64,000 bases of DNA from assembly GCF_045679555.1 (NCBI RefSeq), contig NC_092091.1, forward strand, positions 94,699,757-94,763,756, given 5' to 3'. Below are positions 1 to 22,260 of this stretch, piece after piece (within the stretch, counting starts at the first letter, position 1; every line of letters begins with the position of its first letter). This DNA is from Salvelinus alpinus. Taxonomy: Eukaryota; Chordata; Actinopteri; Salmoniformes; Salmonidae. A program made the position numbers and the translations under genes. The notes beneath the pieces were generated by a model, which saw nothing but the letters and a program-made list of their open reading frames with translations, ran no database searches and was not told where the DNA came from.

Positions 1-411
1 GGGTTACAGACTGAGTATTATAAACTCTGGGTTACAGACTGAGTATTATAAACTCTGGGTTACAGACTGAGTATTATAAACTCTGGGTTACAGACTGAGT
101 ATTATAAACTCTGGGTTACAGACTGAGTATTATAAACTCTGGGTTACAGACGGAGTATTATAAACTCTGGGTTACAGACGGAGTATTATAAACTCTGGGT
201 TACAGACTGAGTATTATAAACTCTGGGTTACAGACTGAGTATTATAAACTCTGGGTTACAGACTGAGTATTATAAACTCTGGGTTACAGACTGAGTATTA
301 TAAACTCTGGGTTACAGACTGAGTATTATAAACTCTGGGTTACAGACTGAGTATTATAAACTCTGGGTTACAGACTGAGTATTACAAACTCTGGGTTACA
401 GACTGAGTATT
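1..411. repeat. 28-bp minisatellite
   Basis: About 15 head-to-tail copies of a 28-bp unit beginning GGGTTACAGACTGAG, with rare single-base variants (for example GACGGAG near 150 and 178). It runs off the left edge of the window, so its full length is unknown. No coding potential seen. Confidence 0.95.
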
Positions 412-472
412 TAACTGAAGTTCAGTTTATGAACCTTGCGAACATAATTCCCTTAACAGATGTATCCCTAGA

Positions 473-1145
473 AGGATATTAGACTAGATTATTGAGATGT
501 ACCCCTAGAAGGATATTAGACCACACTATTGAGATGTACCCCTAGAAGGATATTAGACTAGATTATTGAGATGCACCCCTAGAAGGATATTAGACTAGAT
601 TATTGAGATGTACCCCTAGAAGGATATTAGACTAGATTATTGAGATGTATCCCTAGAAGGATATTAGACTAGATTATTGAGATGTATCCCTAGAAGGATA
701 TTAGACCAGATTATTGAGATGTACCCCTAGAAGGATATTAGACCAGATTATTGAGATGTACCCCTAGAAGGATATTAGACTACACTATTGAGATGTACCC
801 CTAGAAGGATATTAGACACACTATTGAGATGTACCCCTAGAAGGATATTAGACCAGATTATTGAGATGTACCCCTAGAAGGATATTAGACCACACTATTG
901 AGATGTACCCCTAGAAGGATATTAGACTAGATTATTGAGACTCACCCCTATAAGGATATTAGACCACACTATTGAGATGTACCCCTATAAGGATATTAGA
1001 CTAGATTATTGAGATGTACCCCTAGAAGGATATTAGACTACACTATTGAGATGTACCCCTAGAAGGATATTAGACCACACTATTGAGATGCACCCCTAGA
1101 AGGATATTAGACCACACTATTGAGACTCACCCCTAGAAGGATTTA
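473..1145. repeat. 35-bp minisatellite (CCCCTAGAAGGATATTAGAC core)
   Basis: About 19 tandem copies of a unit of about 35 bp containing CCCCTAGAAGGATATT and CTATTGAGATGTA. Related copies occur at 29490-29620 in the same orientation and at 28955-29350 in inverted orientation, on the paralogous side of the segmental duplication. No gene in this stretch. Confidence 0.93.
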
Positions 1146-1500
1146 ATAATAACAAGACAAGTACAAACCAGGTGAGGCTCTACAACAGTTTTAAAACATT
1201 GTAGTGGTCCACATTAGTCCCTCAGACACTTTGACACTTCAGTGATATGCCCAAAATAACACATTTAAATATAGTTAAAACATTTAATAATTAAAGAGGA
1301 AACTAGATCAAATAAAAACATAAATTTAAAAATTAAAATTAAAAATTGTACAATTGGAAAGTTTTTGTTTCTTTTAGTTAATTTCAGTATAAAAATGTTG
1401 ACAGATAAATTGTGTGGAAGTGTGAATACCTCATGAATTGATGTCTGTGAGAGGTTAAGTGTTAAATAATAGTAACGTGTAAGATAAGGGCCATCCATCA
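1146..1500. other. Non-repetitive 3' flank of mucin gene 1, paralogous to 29720-30070
   Basis: AT-rich sequence without recognisable exons. It matches 29720-30070 closely, for example the shared segment around ACAAGACAAGTACAAACCAG, marking it as part of the duplicated block. The short minus-strand ORF at 1265-1501 has no recognisable domain, and I do not call it a gene. Confidence 0.6.
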
Positions 1501-1680
1501 AATCAGCTGTTTACCAGCGACAGCCGGCAGCTGGTGTTCCATCAAATCACCTGTTTACCAGCGATAGCCGACAGCTGGTGTTCCATCAAATCACCTGTTT
1601 ACCAGCGATAGCCGACAGCTGGTGTTCCATCAAATCACCTGTTTACCAGCGACAGCCGACAGCTGGTGTTTTGGCAGTGT
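1501..1680. repeat. 44-bp minisatellite
   Basis: Four copies of a unit of about 44 bp (CCATCAAATCACCTGTTTACC followed by AGCGATAGCCGACAGCTGG). The paralogous location 30075-30165 has only two copies. The array length therefore differs between the two duplicated blocks. Confidence 0.9.
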
Positions 1681-1935
1681 GTCGGAGGTGTAGCTGAATC
1701 TAAATCAGCTGTCAAATCGGTAAGCACGAAAAGTACACCGGTCCTTCTCGGGTTACAAGTTCAGAACGAGTTTGTTGTTTATATAGAAAATATTGACGCT
1801 CAATTTGGAAAAATCATTATAACCTAATCGAGGTGTAGATTACATCTCACATTCCAGTGTTCGAACCAAGGCTACATGGGATTTCTGTTAATGTACCTTC
1901 CTGCAGCCAAGATATATATATTTTTTATTAATTTA

Positions 1936-2035
1936 AATCAGTTAACAACAAATTATTTTTTTCGATGACAGCCTAGGAACAGTGGACAGCCTAGGAACTG
2001 TGGACAGCCTAGGAACTGCATTAGAGCTGTCAATT
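1936..2035 (-). repeat. SINE 3'-tail fragment with 18-bp duplications
   Basis: An inverted HpaI-SINE-like tail (GTTAACAACAAATT and CCTAGGAACAGTGGACAG) in which the 18-bp segment GGAACAGTGGACAGCCTA is duplicated. In the paralogous block (30478-30600) the same 18-mer is expanded to about seven copies. Confidence 0.7.
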
Positions 2036-2044
2036 TGGGGTGAG

Positions 2045-2294
2045 GCGGCAGGTAGCCTAGTGGTTAGAGTGTAGAGGAGGCAGGTAGCCTAGTGGTTAGA
2101 GTGTAGAGGCGGCAGGTAGCCTAGTGGTGAGAGTGTTGGACTAGTAACCGAAAGGTTGCAAGATCGAATCCCCCGAGCTGACGAGGTAAAATTCTGTCGT
2201 TCTACCCCTGAACAAGGCAGTTAACCCACTGTTTCTAGGCTGTCATTTTAAATAAGAATTTGTTCTTAACTGACTTGCCTTGTCAAATAAAATA
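2045..2294 (+). mobile_element. HpaI-type tRNA-derived SINE with tandem heads
   Basis: The sequence has a tRNA-like head (box-A-like AGCCTAGTGGTTAGAG, box-B-like GGTTGCAAGATCGAATCCC), a body with the HpaI site in GCAGTTAACCCACTG, and a tail ending TTAACTGACTTGCCTTGTC then AAATAAAAT. This family is known from salmonid genomes. The 5' head segment GGCAGGTAGCCTAGTGGTTA is repeated about three times, so the Pol III A-box region is tandemly amplified. Confidence 0.88.
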
Positions 2295-2600
2295 GACAGA
2301 GCTATGGATGCAAGGACTTGACAATCCATGATATCAGAATTATAGTTTTAATAATGTTTTAAAGCTATACAGTGTTTGTTTTGCATTGTTTAGAAACATT
2401 GGAGTAAAAACAAGCTTATATTTTGGGGTTTGATGGGGTACGACAGTTGAGCTAAACTCATGAGGTATTCATATGTTATATTCTTCAAGAATCAATGGGT
2501 AGATATAATTCATTTATAAGTCAAAAAATAGGTGTATCAACTAAGGATTCTAGCTTTAAGGCTGTAACTATGAGAGCTGGGAAATCGTTAATTGGTTAAA
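2295..2600. other. 3' flank of mucin gene 1, no gene seen
   Basis: AT-rich non-repetitive DNA just downstream of the mucin stop codon. It may hold 3' UTR, but I found no clear polyadenylation hexamer on the minus strand close to the stop. It is paralogous to 30870-31070. Confidence 0.4.
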
Positions 2601-2728
2601 CCAATGCCACAGCAGCTATGCCCCATGCTATTAGCTAGCCTAGCAGCTAACAGAGCCACAGCAGCTATGCCCTAGGATATTAGCTAACCTAGCAGCTAGC
2701 AGAGCCACAGCAGCTATGCCCCAGGCTA

Positions 2729-2740
<12 letters not shown>
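2601..2740. repeat. 50-bp minisatellite overlapping the mucin stop codon
   Basis: Three imperfect copies of a unit of about 50 bp (GCCACAGCAGCTATGCCCC, then AGGCTATTAGCTAGCC and AGCAGCTAGCAGA). The right-hand copy includes the last codons and TAA stop of mucin gene 1, so the unit appears to have been seeded from the end of the coding exon. Paralogous copies lie at 31080-31218. Confidence 0.85.
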
Positions 2741-14771
<12,031 letters not shown>

Positions 14772-15047
14772 ATCCGTGTCCTTTTAGGTCTCTGTAGAGG
14801 TCAACCACACAACATCAATCACACATGAACCCCATTAGATCTTCCATTAACAGCTGTTGAAGGATGATGTCATTGACCAACGTTAATTAGAGATTAGTCA
14901 ATATTCCAAAATCATATGATGTTCATTGATATTTAGAAAGCAATCCCATAATACCTTCAGTTGTATTAACAGTTTCCCCTATGTGTTTACCAGTAGGTGT
15001 CTTATCAACCTGCTTCCAATGTCTTCAGTCCTCTGCTCTGCTTTCAC
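14772..15047 (-). promoter_or_regulatory. 5' flank or 5' UTR of mucin gene 1
   Basis: Sequence conserved with 58691-58965. A possible acceptor, GACCTCTACAG|AGACC (first exonic base 14791), lies 19 bp upstream of the ATG. Exon 1 may therefore be spliced to an upstream non-coding exon. No clear TATA box was seen. Inference only. Confidence 0.35.
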
Positions 15048-15677
15048 TGTACATTACTGTATTACTGTATTACGGTACAGTACTGTATTACTGTATTACT
15101 GTACATTACTGTATTACTGTATTACTGTATTACTGTATTACTGTATTACTGTACATTACTATATTACTGTATTACTGTACATTACTGTATTACTGTATTA
15201 CGGTACAGTACTGTATTACTGTATTACTGTACATTACTGTATTACTGTATTACTGTATTACTGTATTACTGTATTACTGTACATTACTATATTACTGTAT
15301 TACTGTACATTACTGTATTACTGTACATTACTGTATTACTGTATTACTGTACATCACTGTATTACTGTACATCACTGCATTACTGTATTACTGTACATTG
15401 CTGTATTACTGTACATCACTGTATTACTGTACAGTACTGTACATTACTGTATTACTGTACATTACTGTATTACTGTACATCACTGTATTACTGTATATCA
15501 CTGCATTACTGTATTACTGTACATTACTGTATTACTGTACATTATGGTACATCACTACATTACTGTATTACTGTACATTACTGTAGTACTGTACATTACT
15601 GTATTACTGTACATTACTGTATTACTGTAAATTACTGTATTACTGTACATTACTGTACATTACTGTATTACTGTATT
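15048..15677. repeat. ATTACTGT/ACATTACTGT low-complexity array
   Basis: About 630 bp built from the short words TATTACTG and TACATTACTG. It is open in several frames only because of its composition. The paralogue is at 58966-59402. Confidence 0.95.
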
Positions 15678-16352
15678 ATTATTATTATTACTATTATCAT
15701 TATCATTATTATTATGATTAATATTATTTTTTTATTATCATTATTACTAGTATAATTATTATACTTATTCATATTATTTTTTATTATCATTATTATTATT
15801 ATCTTCATTATTATTATCATTATTATTATTATATTATCATTATTAATATAATCATCATTATTATTATTATCATTATCATTATTATTATAATCATAATTAT
15901 TATTATATCATTATCAATATTATTATTATAATCATTATTATTATTATTATCATCATCATTAGTATTATCATTAGCATTATTATTATTATCATCATTATTA
16001 TTAACATCAGTATCACTATGATTATCATCATCATTATCATCATCATTATATTTGTTTATTATCATCATTATGATTATCATCATAATCATTTTTTAAATGT
16101 ATTATCATAATTATTATTATTTGTATTTTTATTATCATCATTATTATTACTATCATTATTATTATTATCATCATTATGATTATTATTATTATCATCATTA
16201 TTATTATCATTATCATCATTATTATTATCATCATTAGCATTATTATAATTATTATTATCATTATTATTTTTATTATTATCATTATCATTATTATGATATT
16301 ATTATGATTATTATTTTTATTATTATCATTATCATTATTATTATAATAATTT
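15678..16352. repeat. (ATT/ATC)n simple-sequence tract
   Basis: About 675 bp of interrupted TTA/TCA trinucleotides. It is much longer than the paralogous tract at 59400-59495. Confidence 0.95.
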
Positions 16353-16364
16353 ATTTAACCTTCT

Positions 16365-16632
16365 AAAAGTATAGTACACTACTTATTCCCCATTTGCAGT
16401 GTAGTGCACTACTTAGGCACCCTATTCCCTATATACAGTATAGTGCACTACTTAAGCACCCTGTTCCCATTATACAGTATAGTGCACTACTTAGGCACCC
16501 TATTCCCCATATACAGTATAGTGCACTACTTAGGCACCCTATTCCCCATGTACAGTATAGTGCACTACTTAGGCACCCTATTCCCCATATACAGTATAGT
16601 GCACTACTTAGGCACCCTATTCCCCATATACA
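16365..16632. repeat. 39-bp minisatellite
   Basis: About seven copies of a unit containing ATACAGTATAGTGCACTACT and TAGGCACCCTATTCCC. The paralogue at 59505-60330 has about 21 copies. Confidence 0.93.
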
Positions 16633-16779
16633 ATTCTTTCAACAAAAGTTATCCCCCTTTCTACCCTTGTAATTACCAGACTAGCCAACAGTTCTTGTCA
16701 GCTTGTGAAGCACGACCCATCCTCTGAAGGTGTAGAGAAGGCCTTTAAAGGTGTAAATCCTAACCAGCCTCAAAACTCA

Positions 16780-16958
16780 TTGATTCAGTATGGTAGTTAT
16801 CTTAAAGTCGTTTATTCAGTATGGTAGTTATCTTAAAGTAATTGATTCAGTGTGGTAATTATCTTAAAGTCATTTATTCAGTGTGGTAATTATCTTAAAG
16901 TCATTTATTCAGTGTGGTAATTATCTTAGTCAGTGATTCAGTGTGGTAATTATCTTAA
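16780..16958. repeat. 31-bp minisatellite
   Basis: Five to six copies of a unit around GATTCAGTGTGGTAATTATC followed by TTAAAGTCATT. The paralogue is at 60826-61095. Confidence 0.9.
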
Positions 16959-16969
16959 CAATGTTAAGT

Positions 16970-17140
16970 GGATGTGAGTCCAACTTGTTTCTTTCTCTCC
17001 TGGGCCGACCACACCTCCCTTTCATCTCCATCTCTCTTCTCTCTCTCTCCCTCTCTCCCTCTCTCCATCTCTCTCTCTCTCTCTAAATTGTGAATCTGAT
17101 TGGCCCTGGTGAAGCTACATCAACAATTCTGCACCGCTAT
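16970..17140. other. CT-rich tract, specific to the gene 1 block
   Basis: Pyrimidine-rich (CT)n-like sequence, absent from the paralogous position near 61095. No coding feature seen. Confidence 0.6.
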
Positions 17141-17141
17141 A

Positions 17142-17306
17142 GAAATATTTACATTTAAGTCATTTAGCAGACGCTCTTATCCAGAGCGACTTACAAATTG
17201 GAAAGTTCATACATATTCATCCTGGTCCCCCCGTGGGGAATGAACCCACAACCCTGGCGTTGCAAGCGCCATGCTCTACCAACTGAGCCACACGGGACCG
17301 AAATAT
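17142..17306 (-). mobile_element. V-SINE-like tRNA-derived SINE with target duplication
   Basis: On the minus strand a tRNA-like head (GTGGCTCAGTTGGTAGAGCA, B box GGGTTCATTCCCC) is followed by the tail GATAAGAGCGTCTGCTAAAT, typical of V-SINEs. GAAATAT flanks both ends (17142-17148 and 17300-17306). It is absent from the gene 2 block. Confidence 0.85.
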
Positions 17307-17317
17307 CCCATCAAGCA

Positions 17318-17775
17318 ATCACCTATACTTATGGGTTTATACCTATAGCATCCCATTAATAACAGATGGCAACAGTTAACCTACATCTATGGGTTTATAT
17401 CTATAGCATCCCGTTAAAAACAGATGGCAACAGTTAGCTTACATCTATGGGTTTATACCTATAGCATCCCATTAATAACAGATGGCAACAGTTAGCTTAC
17501 ATCTATGGGTTTATAACTATAGCATCCTGTTAAAATCAGATGGGAACAGTTAACCTACATCTATGGGTTTATATCTATAGCATCCCGTTAATAACAGATG
17601 GCAACAATTAACCTACATCTATGGGTTTATAACTATAGCATCCCGTTAATAACAGATGGCAACATTCAGCCTACATTAATGGGTTTACACCTATAGCATC
17701 CCGTTAATAACAGATGGCAACAGTTAGCCTACATCTATGGGTTTATACCTATAGTGTACCGTTAATAACAGATGG
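17318..17775. repeat. 58-bp minisatellite
   Basis: About eight copies of a unit of about 58 bp containing ACATCTATGGGTTTATACC and AATAACAGATGGCAACAG. Only the gene 1 block has it. Confidence 0.9.
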
Positions 17776-17892
17776 AGCTTTCAGTTGCATAGTTAGGTCT
17801 CGGACTACTAATGTCTACAAATAGGAAGAAAAATGTATATACAATTTGAACACGCAATCATGACAATCAAATTCACCGAAGCTGCTTCTTAC

Positions 17893-18085
17893 CTTAGAAT
17901 ATCAGAGACGTTGTTTCAGCTAGGACCTGTAGACTACTCAGATGAGAACGTATGCACCAATAACTTCTCCTCTCTATCTGAGAACTAAAGATGATCAACT
18001 CCTGGGCAGAGAGGGTTTTGTACGATGACGGAAAATGAGACCTGGAAATTTTTCTAACTTGCTGGACTCGTTTTTCCACTGCCAT
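17893..18085 (-). other. Candidate upstream exon with strong donor (gene 1 block)
   Basis: Conserved with 61213-61405. It has an open stretch starting MAVEKRVQQVRK and a consensus donor AAG|GTAAGAAG at 17892. In this copy an in-frame TAA lies just before the donor, whereas in the other copy the frame stays open through the donor. It could be a non-coding first exon of the mucin or an exon of an unknown gene. No domain was recognised. Confidence 0.35.
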
Positions 18086-18265
18086 TCACGTGCGTCATTC
18101 ACGCCTTTCAAAAAAATGTTTCCACGTACAAGACCCGCAAAACGACTAACCAAAATCAAAAAGTGACTCTTTGACTACCTTAACCCCTGACCTTAACCAC
18201 ACCCTCAGTGTTATGACGTTTGTTCAAACCCAGCTGAAAACAAACAACAAATACAAAGTGAGGGA

Positions 18266-18680
18266 TCAATCACATTTATTCATAAAGCCCTTCTTACATC
18301 AGCTGACGTCACAAAGTGCTGTACAGAAACCCAGCCTAAAACCCCAAACAGCAAGCAATGCAGGTGTAGAAGCACAGTGGCTAGGAAAAACTCCCTAGAA
18401 AGACAGGAACCTAGGAAGAAACCTAGAGAGGAACCAGGCTCTAAAGGGTTGGGCCAGTCCTCTTCTGACTGTACCTGATTGACCTTAGCTCCCTGGCTAT
18501 GCAACATAGATACAGCATACCTAAGAACACACAGTACCTACAACATAGATACTGGGCTCTGAGACAGGGGGGTTCAGGGCCCAATCTAACGTTACTTCCG
18601 GACAGGGCCAACCAGGCAGGATACCCACAGCCCCCACACCACTAGAGGGATATCAACAGACCATAGCCCACGAAGATTTG
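18266..18680 (-). mobile_element. L2-type LINE 3' end, internally deleted
   Basis: Matches the 3' terminal part of the longer copy at 61579-63000 (shared words AAAGTGCTGTACAGAAACCC and ACACCACTAGAGGGATATC). On the minus strand it ends AATAAATGTGATTGATCC. The middle part is missing. Confidence 0.75.
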
Positions 18681-18711
18681 ACAGTGTAGCGGGGTGTAAA
18701 AACAGACAGGT

Positions 18712-18980
18712 TATGTGTGTGCTCTGTGTGTGTCCTGTGTGTGTGTGTGCTGTGTGTGTGTGCTCTGTGTGTGTCCTGTGTGTGTGTGTGCTGTGTGTGT
18801 GTGTGCTCTGTGTGTGTCCTGTGTGTGTGTGTGCTGTGTGTGTGTGCTCTGTGTGTGTCCTGTGTGTGTGTGTGCTGTGTGTGTGTGTGCTCTGTGTGTG
18901 TCCTGTGTGTGTGTGTGCTGTGTGTGTGTGCTCTGTGTGTCCTGTGTGTGTGTGTGCTGTGTGTGTGTGTGTTTACACCT
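18712..18980. repeat. (TG)n-rich 36-40-bp tandem repeat
   Basis: Compound repeat of GTGTGTGTGTGC with CTCTGTGTGTGTCC, repeated about every 66 bp. All overlapping Cys/Val ORFs are artefacts of composition. Confidence 0.93.
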
Positions 18981-19044
18981 GTGCCTGTGTAACCGATGTG
19001 TGCCCCTGCTTCATAGGTTACAGTTAGGGCTGTTGCTGTGACAC

Positions 19045-19295
19045 TAGCAGTCATGAGTTGGTAGTACCCAACTCACTAACGACCATCAGGTCCTAATGTA
19101 ACGACAGTCATGTCCTAATGTCCTGGTACCCAACTCACTAACGACCATCAGGTCCTAATGTCCTGGTACCCAACTCACTAACGACCATCAGGTCCTAATG
19201 TCCTGGTACCCAACTCACTAACGACCATCAGGTCCTAATGTCCTGGTACCCAACTCACTAACGACCGTCAGGTCCTAATGTCCTGGTACCCAGGT
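19045..19295. repeat. 40-bp minisatellite
   Basis: Five to six copies of a unit containing GTCCTGGTACCCAACTCACT and AACGACCATCAGGTCCTAAT. Confidence 0.93.
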
Positions 19296-19349
19296 GTGAA
19301 TGGTCAATAGAGTACACCCCCCCTCTCTCCCCTTTCTCCCCCTTAGACG

Positions 19350-19735
19350 TTCCCGCTGTTAATGAAGCTGGATGTGGAGGTCCTGGGCTGACAACCACAC
19401 GTGGTCTGTGGTTGTGATGCCGATTACACAGTTGGACGTTCTGCTAATTTCTCTAAAACAACTTTGGAGGCGGCTTATGGTAGAGAAATGAACATTCAAT
19501 TCTCCGGCAACAGCTCTGGTGGACATTCCTGCAGTCAGCATGCCATTTGCACGCTCCCTCAAAACTTGAGACATTTGTGGCATTGTTTTGTGTGACAAAA
19601 CTGCCCATTTTAAAGTGGCCTTTTATTGTCCTCAGCATAAGGTGCACCTGTGTAATGATCATGCTGTTTAATCAGCTTCTTGATATGCCACACCTGTCAG
19701 GTGGATGGATTGTCTTGAAAAAGGATACATGCTCA
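19350..19735 (-). mobile_element. Tc1-like transposon fragment, transposase N-terminus
   Basis: The minus-strand reading gives MPQMSQVLRERANGMLTAGM, then a helix-turn-helix-like segment (RAVAGELNVHFSTISRL), the DNA-binding start of a Tc1 transposase. The catalytic part is missing. The fragment directly abuts an oppositely oriented Tc1 relic of a different family. Confidence 0.75.
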
Positions 19736-20607
19736 CTAACAAAACCACCATTAAAAAGCCAGACTACGGTTTGCAACTGCACACAGGGACAAAGATCATA
19801 CTTTTGGAAAAATGTCCTCTGGTCTGATGAAACAAAAATAGAACTGTTTGGCCATAATGACCATCGTTATGTTAGGGGGAAAAAGGGGGAGGCTTGCAAG
19901 CCGAAGAACACCATCCCAACCGTGAAGCACGGGGGTGGCAGCATCATGTTGTGGGGGTGGTTTGCTGCAGGAGGGACTAGTGCACTTCACAAAATACATG
20001 GCATCATAAGGAAGGAAAATTATGTGGATATATTGAAGCAACATCTCAAGACATCAGTCAGGAAGTTAAAGCTTGGTCGCAAATGGACAATGACCCCAAG
20101 CATACTTCCAAAGATGTGGCAAAATGGCTTAAGGACAACAAAGTCAAGGTATTGGAGTGGCCATCACAAAGCCCTGACCTCAATCCTATAGAAAATTTGT
20201 GGACAGAACTGAAAAAGCGTGTGTGAGCAAGGAGGCCTACAAACCTGACTTAGTTACACCAGCTCTGTCAGGAGGAATGGGCCAACATTCACCCAACTTA
20301 TTGTGGGAAACTTGTGGAAGGCTACCTGAAACGTTTGACCCAAGTTAAACAATTTGAAGGCAATGCTACCAAATACTAATTGAGTGTATGTAAACTTCTG
20401 ACCCACTGGGAATGTGATGAAAGAAATAAAAGCGGAAATAAATCATTCTCTCTACTATTATTCTGACATTTCATATTCTTAAAATAAAGTGGTGATCCTA
20501 ACTGACCTAAGGCAGGGAATTGTTATTAGAATTAAATGTCAGGAATTGTGAAAAACTGAGTTTAAATCTATTTGGCAATGATGTATGTAAACTTCCAACT
20601 TCCACTG
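19736..20607 (+). mobile_element. Sleeping-Beauty-type Tc1 relic, 3' part
   Basis: Plus-strand catalytic half of a DDE transposase ([35 protein letters not shown]) in at least two frames, followed by NATKY, a stop at 20377-20379, and a right inverted-repeat remnant ending near 20607 (ATGTAAACTTCCAACTTCC). No left end was found. The 3' portion recurs at 63405-63811, so it lies within the duplicated block. Confidence 0.85.
19800..20379 (+). pseudogene. Tc1 transposase pseudogene
   Basis: The frame carrying [15 protein letters not shown] shifts near 20090, so that the [11 protein letters not shown] and [11 protein letters not shown] motifs are in another frame. A TGA also interrupts the segment after ELKKRV (about 20224). 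The N-terminal DNA-binding domain is absent. It is non-functional. Confidence 0.85.
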
Positions 20608-20624
20608 TTTATTAAATAATAGGT

Positions 20625-20895
20625 CTGACTCAGATCACCTGCATGTATGTGACTGTAAGAAACCCACTGACATGTTCTAGAATCCTCATGTGACAGTAAG
20701 AATCCAACTGACATGTTCTAGAATCCTCATGTGACAGTAAGAATCCAACTGACATGTTCTAGAATCCTCATGTGACAGTAAGAAACCCACTGACATGTTC
20801 TAGAATCCTCATGTGACAGTAAGAATCCAACTGACATGTTCTAGAATCCTCATGTGACAGTAAGAAACCAACTGATTTGTTCTAGAATCCTCTTA
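20625..20895. repeat. 38-bp minisatellite (TGTTCTAGAATCC)
   Basis: Six to seven copies of a unit containing GACATGTTCTAGAATCCTCA and TGTGACAGTAAGAA. The same repeat closes the window at 63850-64000, extending the paralogy of the two blocks to this point. Confidence 0.93.
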
Positions 20896-21100
20896 ACAAG
20901 ACAGTCAGGGCCCAACTCTACCCAGAAACACACAGTCTATTATAAGCATCCATTCCCCAGTAACCCAGAGGCACATACTTCCCACAAAACCATCTCAGAA
21001 CTGTTTACATACTGTTTAGCAACCTTGTTGGGCGGAACAAAAGATGAACAACATTCCCAAAGCTGTACTCCTCCCTCCGTCTCCTCCCACCACCTCAAGG
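20896..21100. other. Non-repetitive stretch, no gene seen
   Basis: I searched both strands here for the next wdr19 exon (expected to start with the His following FPS) and found no convincing splice-bounded exon. Confidence 0.5.
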
Positions 21101-21980
21101 CTGCAGGTAGCTGGAACAGTGTGTGTGTGTGTTTACCTGTATCAGGCTGCAGGTAGCTGGAACAGTGTGTGTTTACCTGTATCAGGTAGCTGGAACAGTG
21201 TGTGTGTACCTGTATCAGGCTGCAGGTAGCTGGAACAGTGTGTGTGTTTACCTGTATCAGGCTGCAGGTAGCTGGAACAGTGTGTGTGTTTACCTGTATC
21301 AGGTAGCTGGAACAGTGTGTGTGTTTACCTGTATCAGGCTGCAGGTAGCTGGAACAGTGTGTGTGTGTACCTGTATCAGGCTGCAGGTAACTGGAACATC
21401 GTGTGTGTTTACCTGTATCAGGCTGCAGGTAGCTGGAACAGTGTGTGTGTTTACCTGTATCAGGCTGCAGGTAGCTGGAACAGTGTGTGTGTTTACCTGT
21501 ATTAGGCTGCAGGTAGCTGGAACAGTGTGTGTGTTTACCTGTATCAGGCTGCAGGTAGCTGGAACAGTGTGTGTGTTTACCTGTATCAGGCTGCAGGTAG
21601 CTGGAACAGTGTGTGTGTGTACCTGTATCAGGCTGCAGGTAGCTGGAACATCGTGTGTGTTTACCTGTATCAGGCTGCAGGTAGCTGGAACAGTGTGTGT
21701 GTGTACCTGTATCAGGCTGCAGGTAGCTGGAACATCGTGTGTGTTTACCTGTATCAGGCTGCAGGTAGCTGGAACAGTGTGTGTGTTTACCTGTATCAGG
21801 CTGCAGGTAGCTGGAACAGTGTGTGTGTTTACCTGTATCAGGCTGCAGGTAGCTGGAACAGTGTGTGTGTTTACCTGTATCAGGCTGCAGGTAGCTGGAA
21901 CAGTGTGTGTGTTTACCTGTATCAGGCTGCAGGTAGCTGGAACAGTGTGTGTGTGTACCTGTATCAGGCTGCAGGTAGAC
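21100..21980. repeat. 42-bp minisatellite
   Basis: About 21 copies of a 42-bp unit (GGCTGCAGGTAGCTGGAACA then GTGTGTGTGTTTACCTGTATCA). The unit is divisible by three, so all frames look open. The long Cys/Val and His/Thr ORFs over it are artefacts. Confidence 0.95.
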
Positions 21981-22054
21981 AGACAGAGAGATAAACACAT
22001 CAAATCTATTTTAACAACACATCATATTGTTGCTCCAGGGTGTGTCTGTGTCTT

Positions 22055-22173
<119 letters not shown>

Positions 22174-22178
22174 CTCAC

Positions 22179-22260
22179 GGGAGGGGAATTTACTGACGTT
22201 GTTGGAGACTCTGATGAGCATGCGAGCTGCTTTCAGATGCTCCCCTCTCTTCACATGGAT
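22179..22260 (-). CDS. wdr19: wdr19 downstream exon (82 nt)
   Basis: Encodes [18 protein letters not shown] and SNNVSKFPS. The acceptor is GATTGATTTCAG, and the donor GTGAGT leaves one base of the next codon, consistent with the conserved His that follows in the family. Confidence 0.82.

Noticed and set aside
14926..15755. Long ORFs rich in Tyr/Cys/Thr/Val over the ATTACTGT array (also 58845-59482)
   Set aside because: Low-complexity composition artefact in several frames at once.
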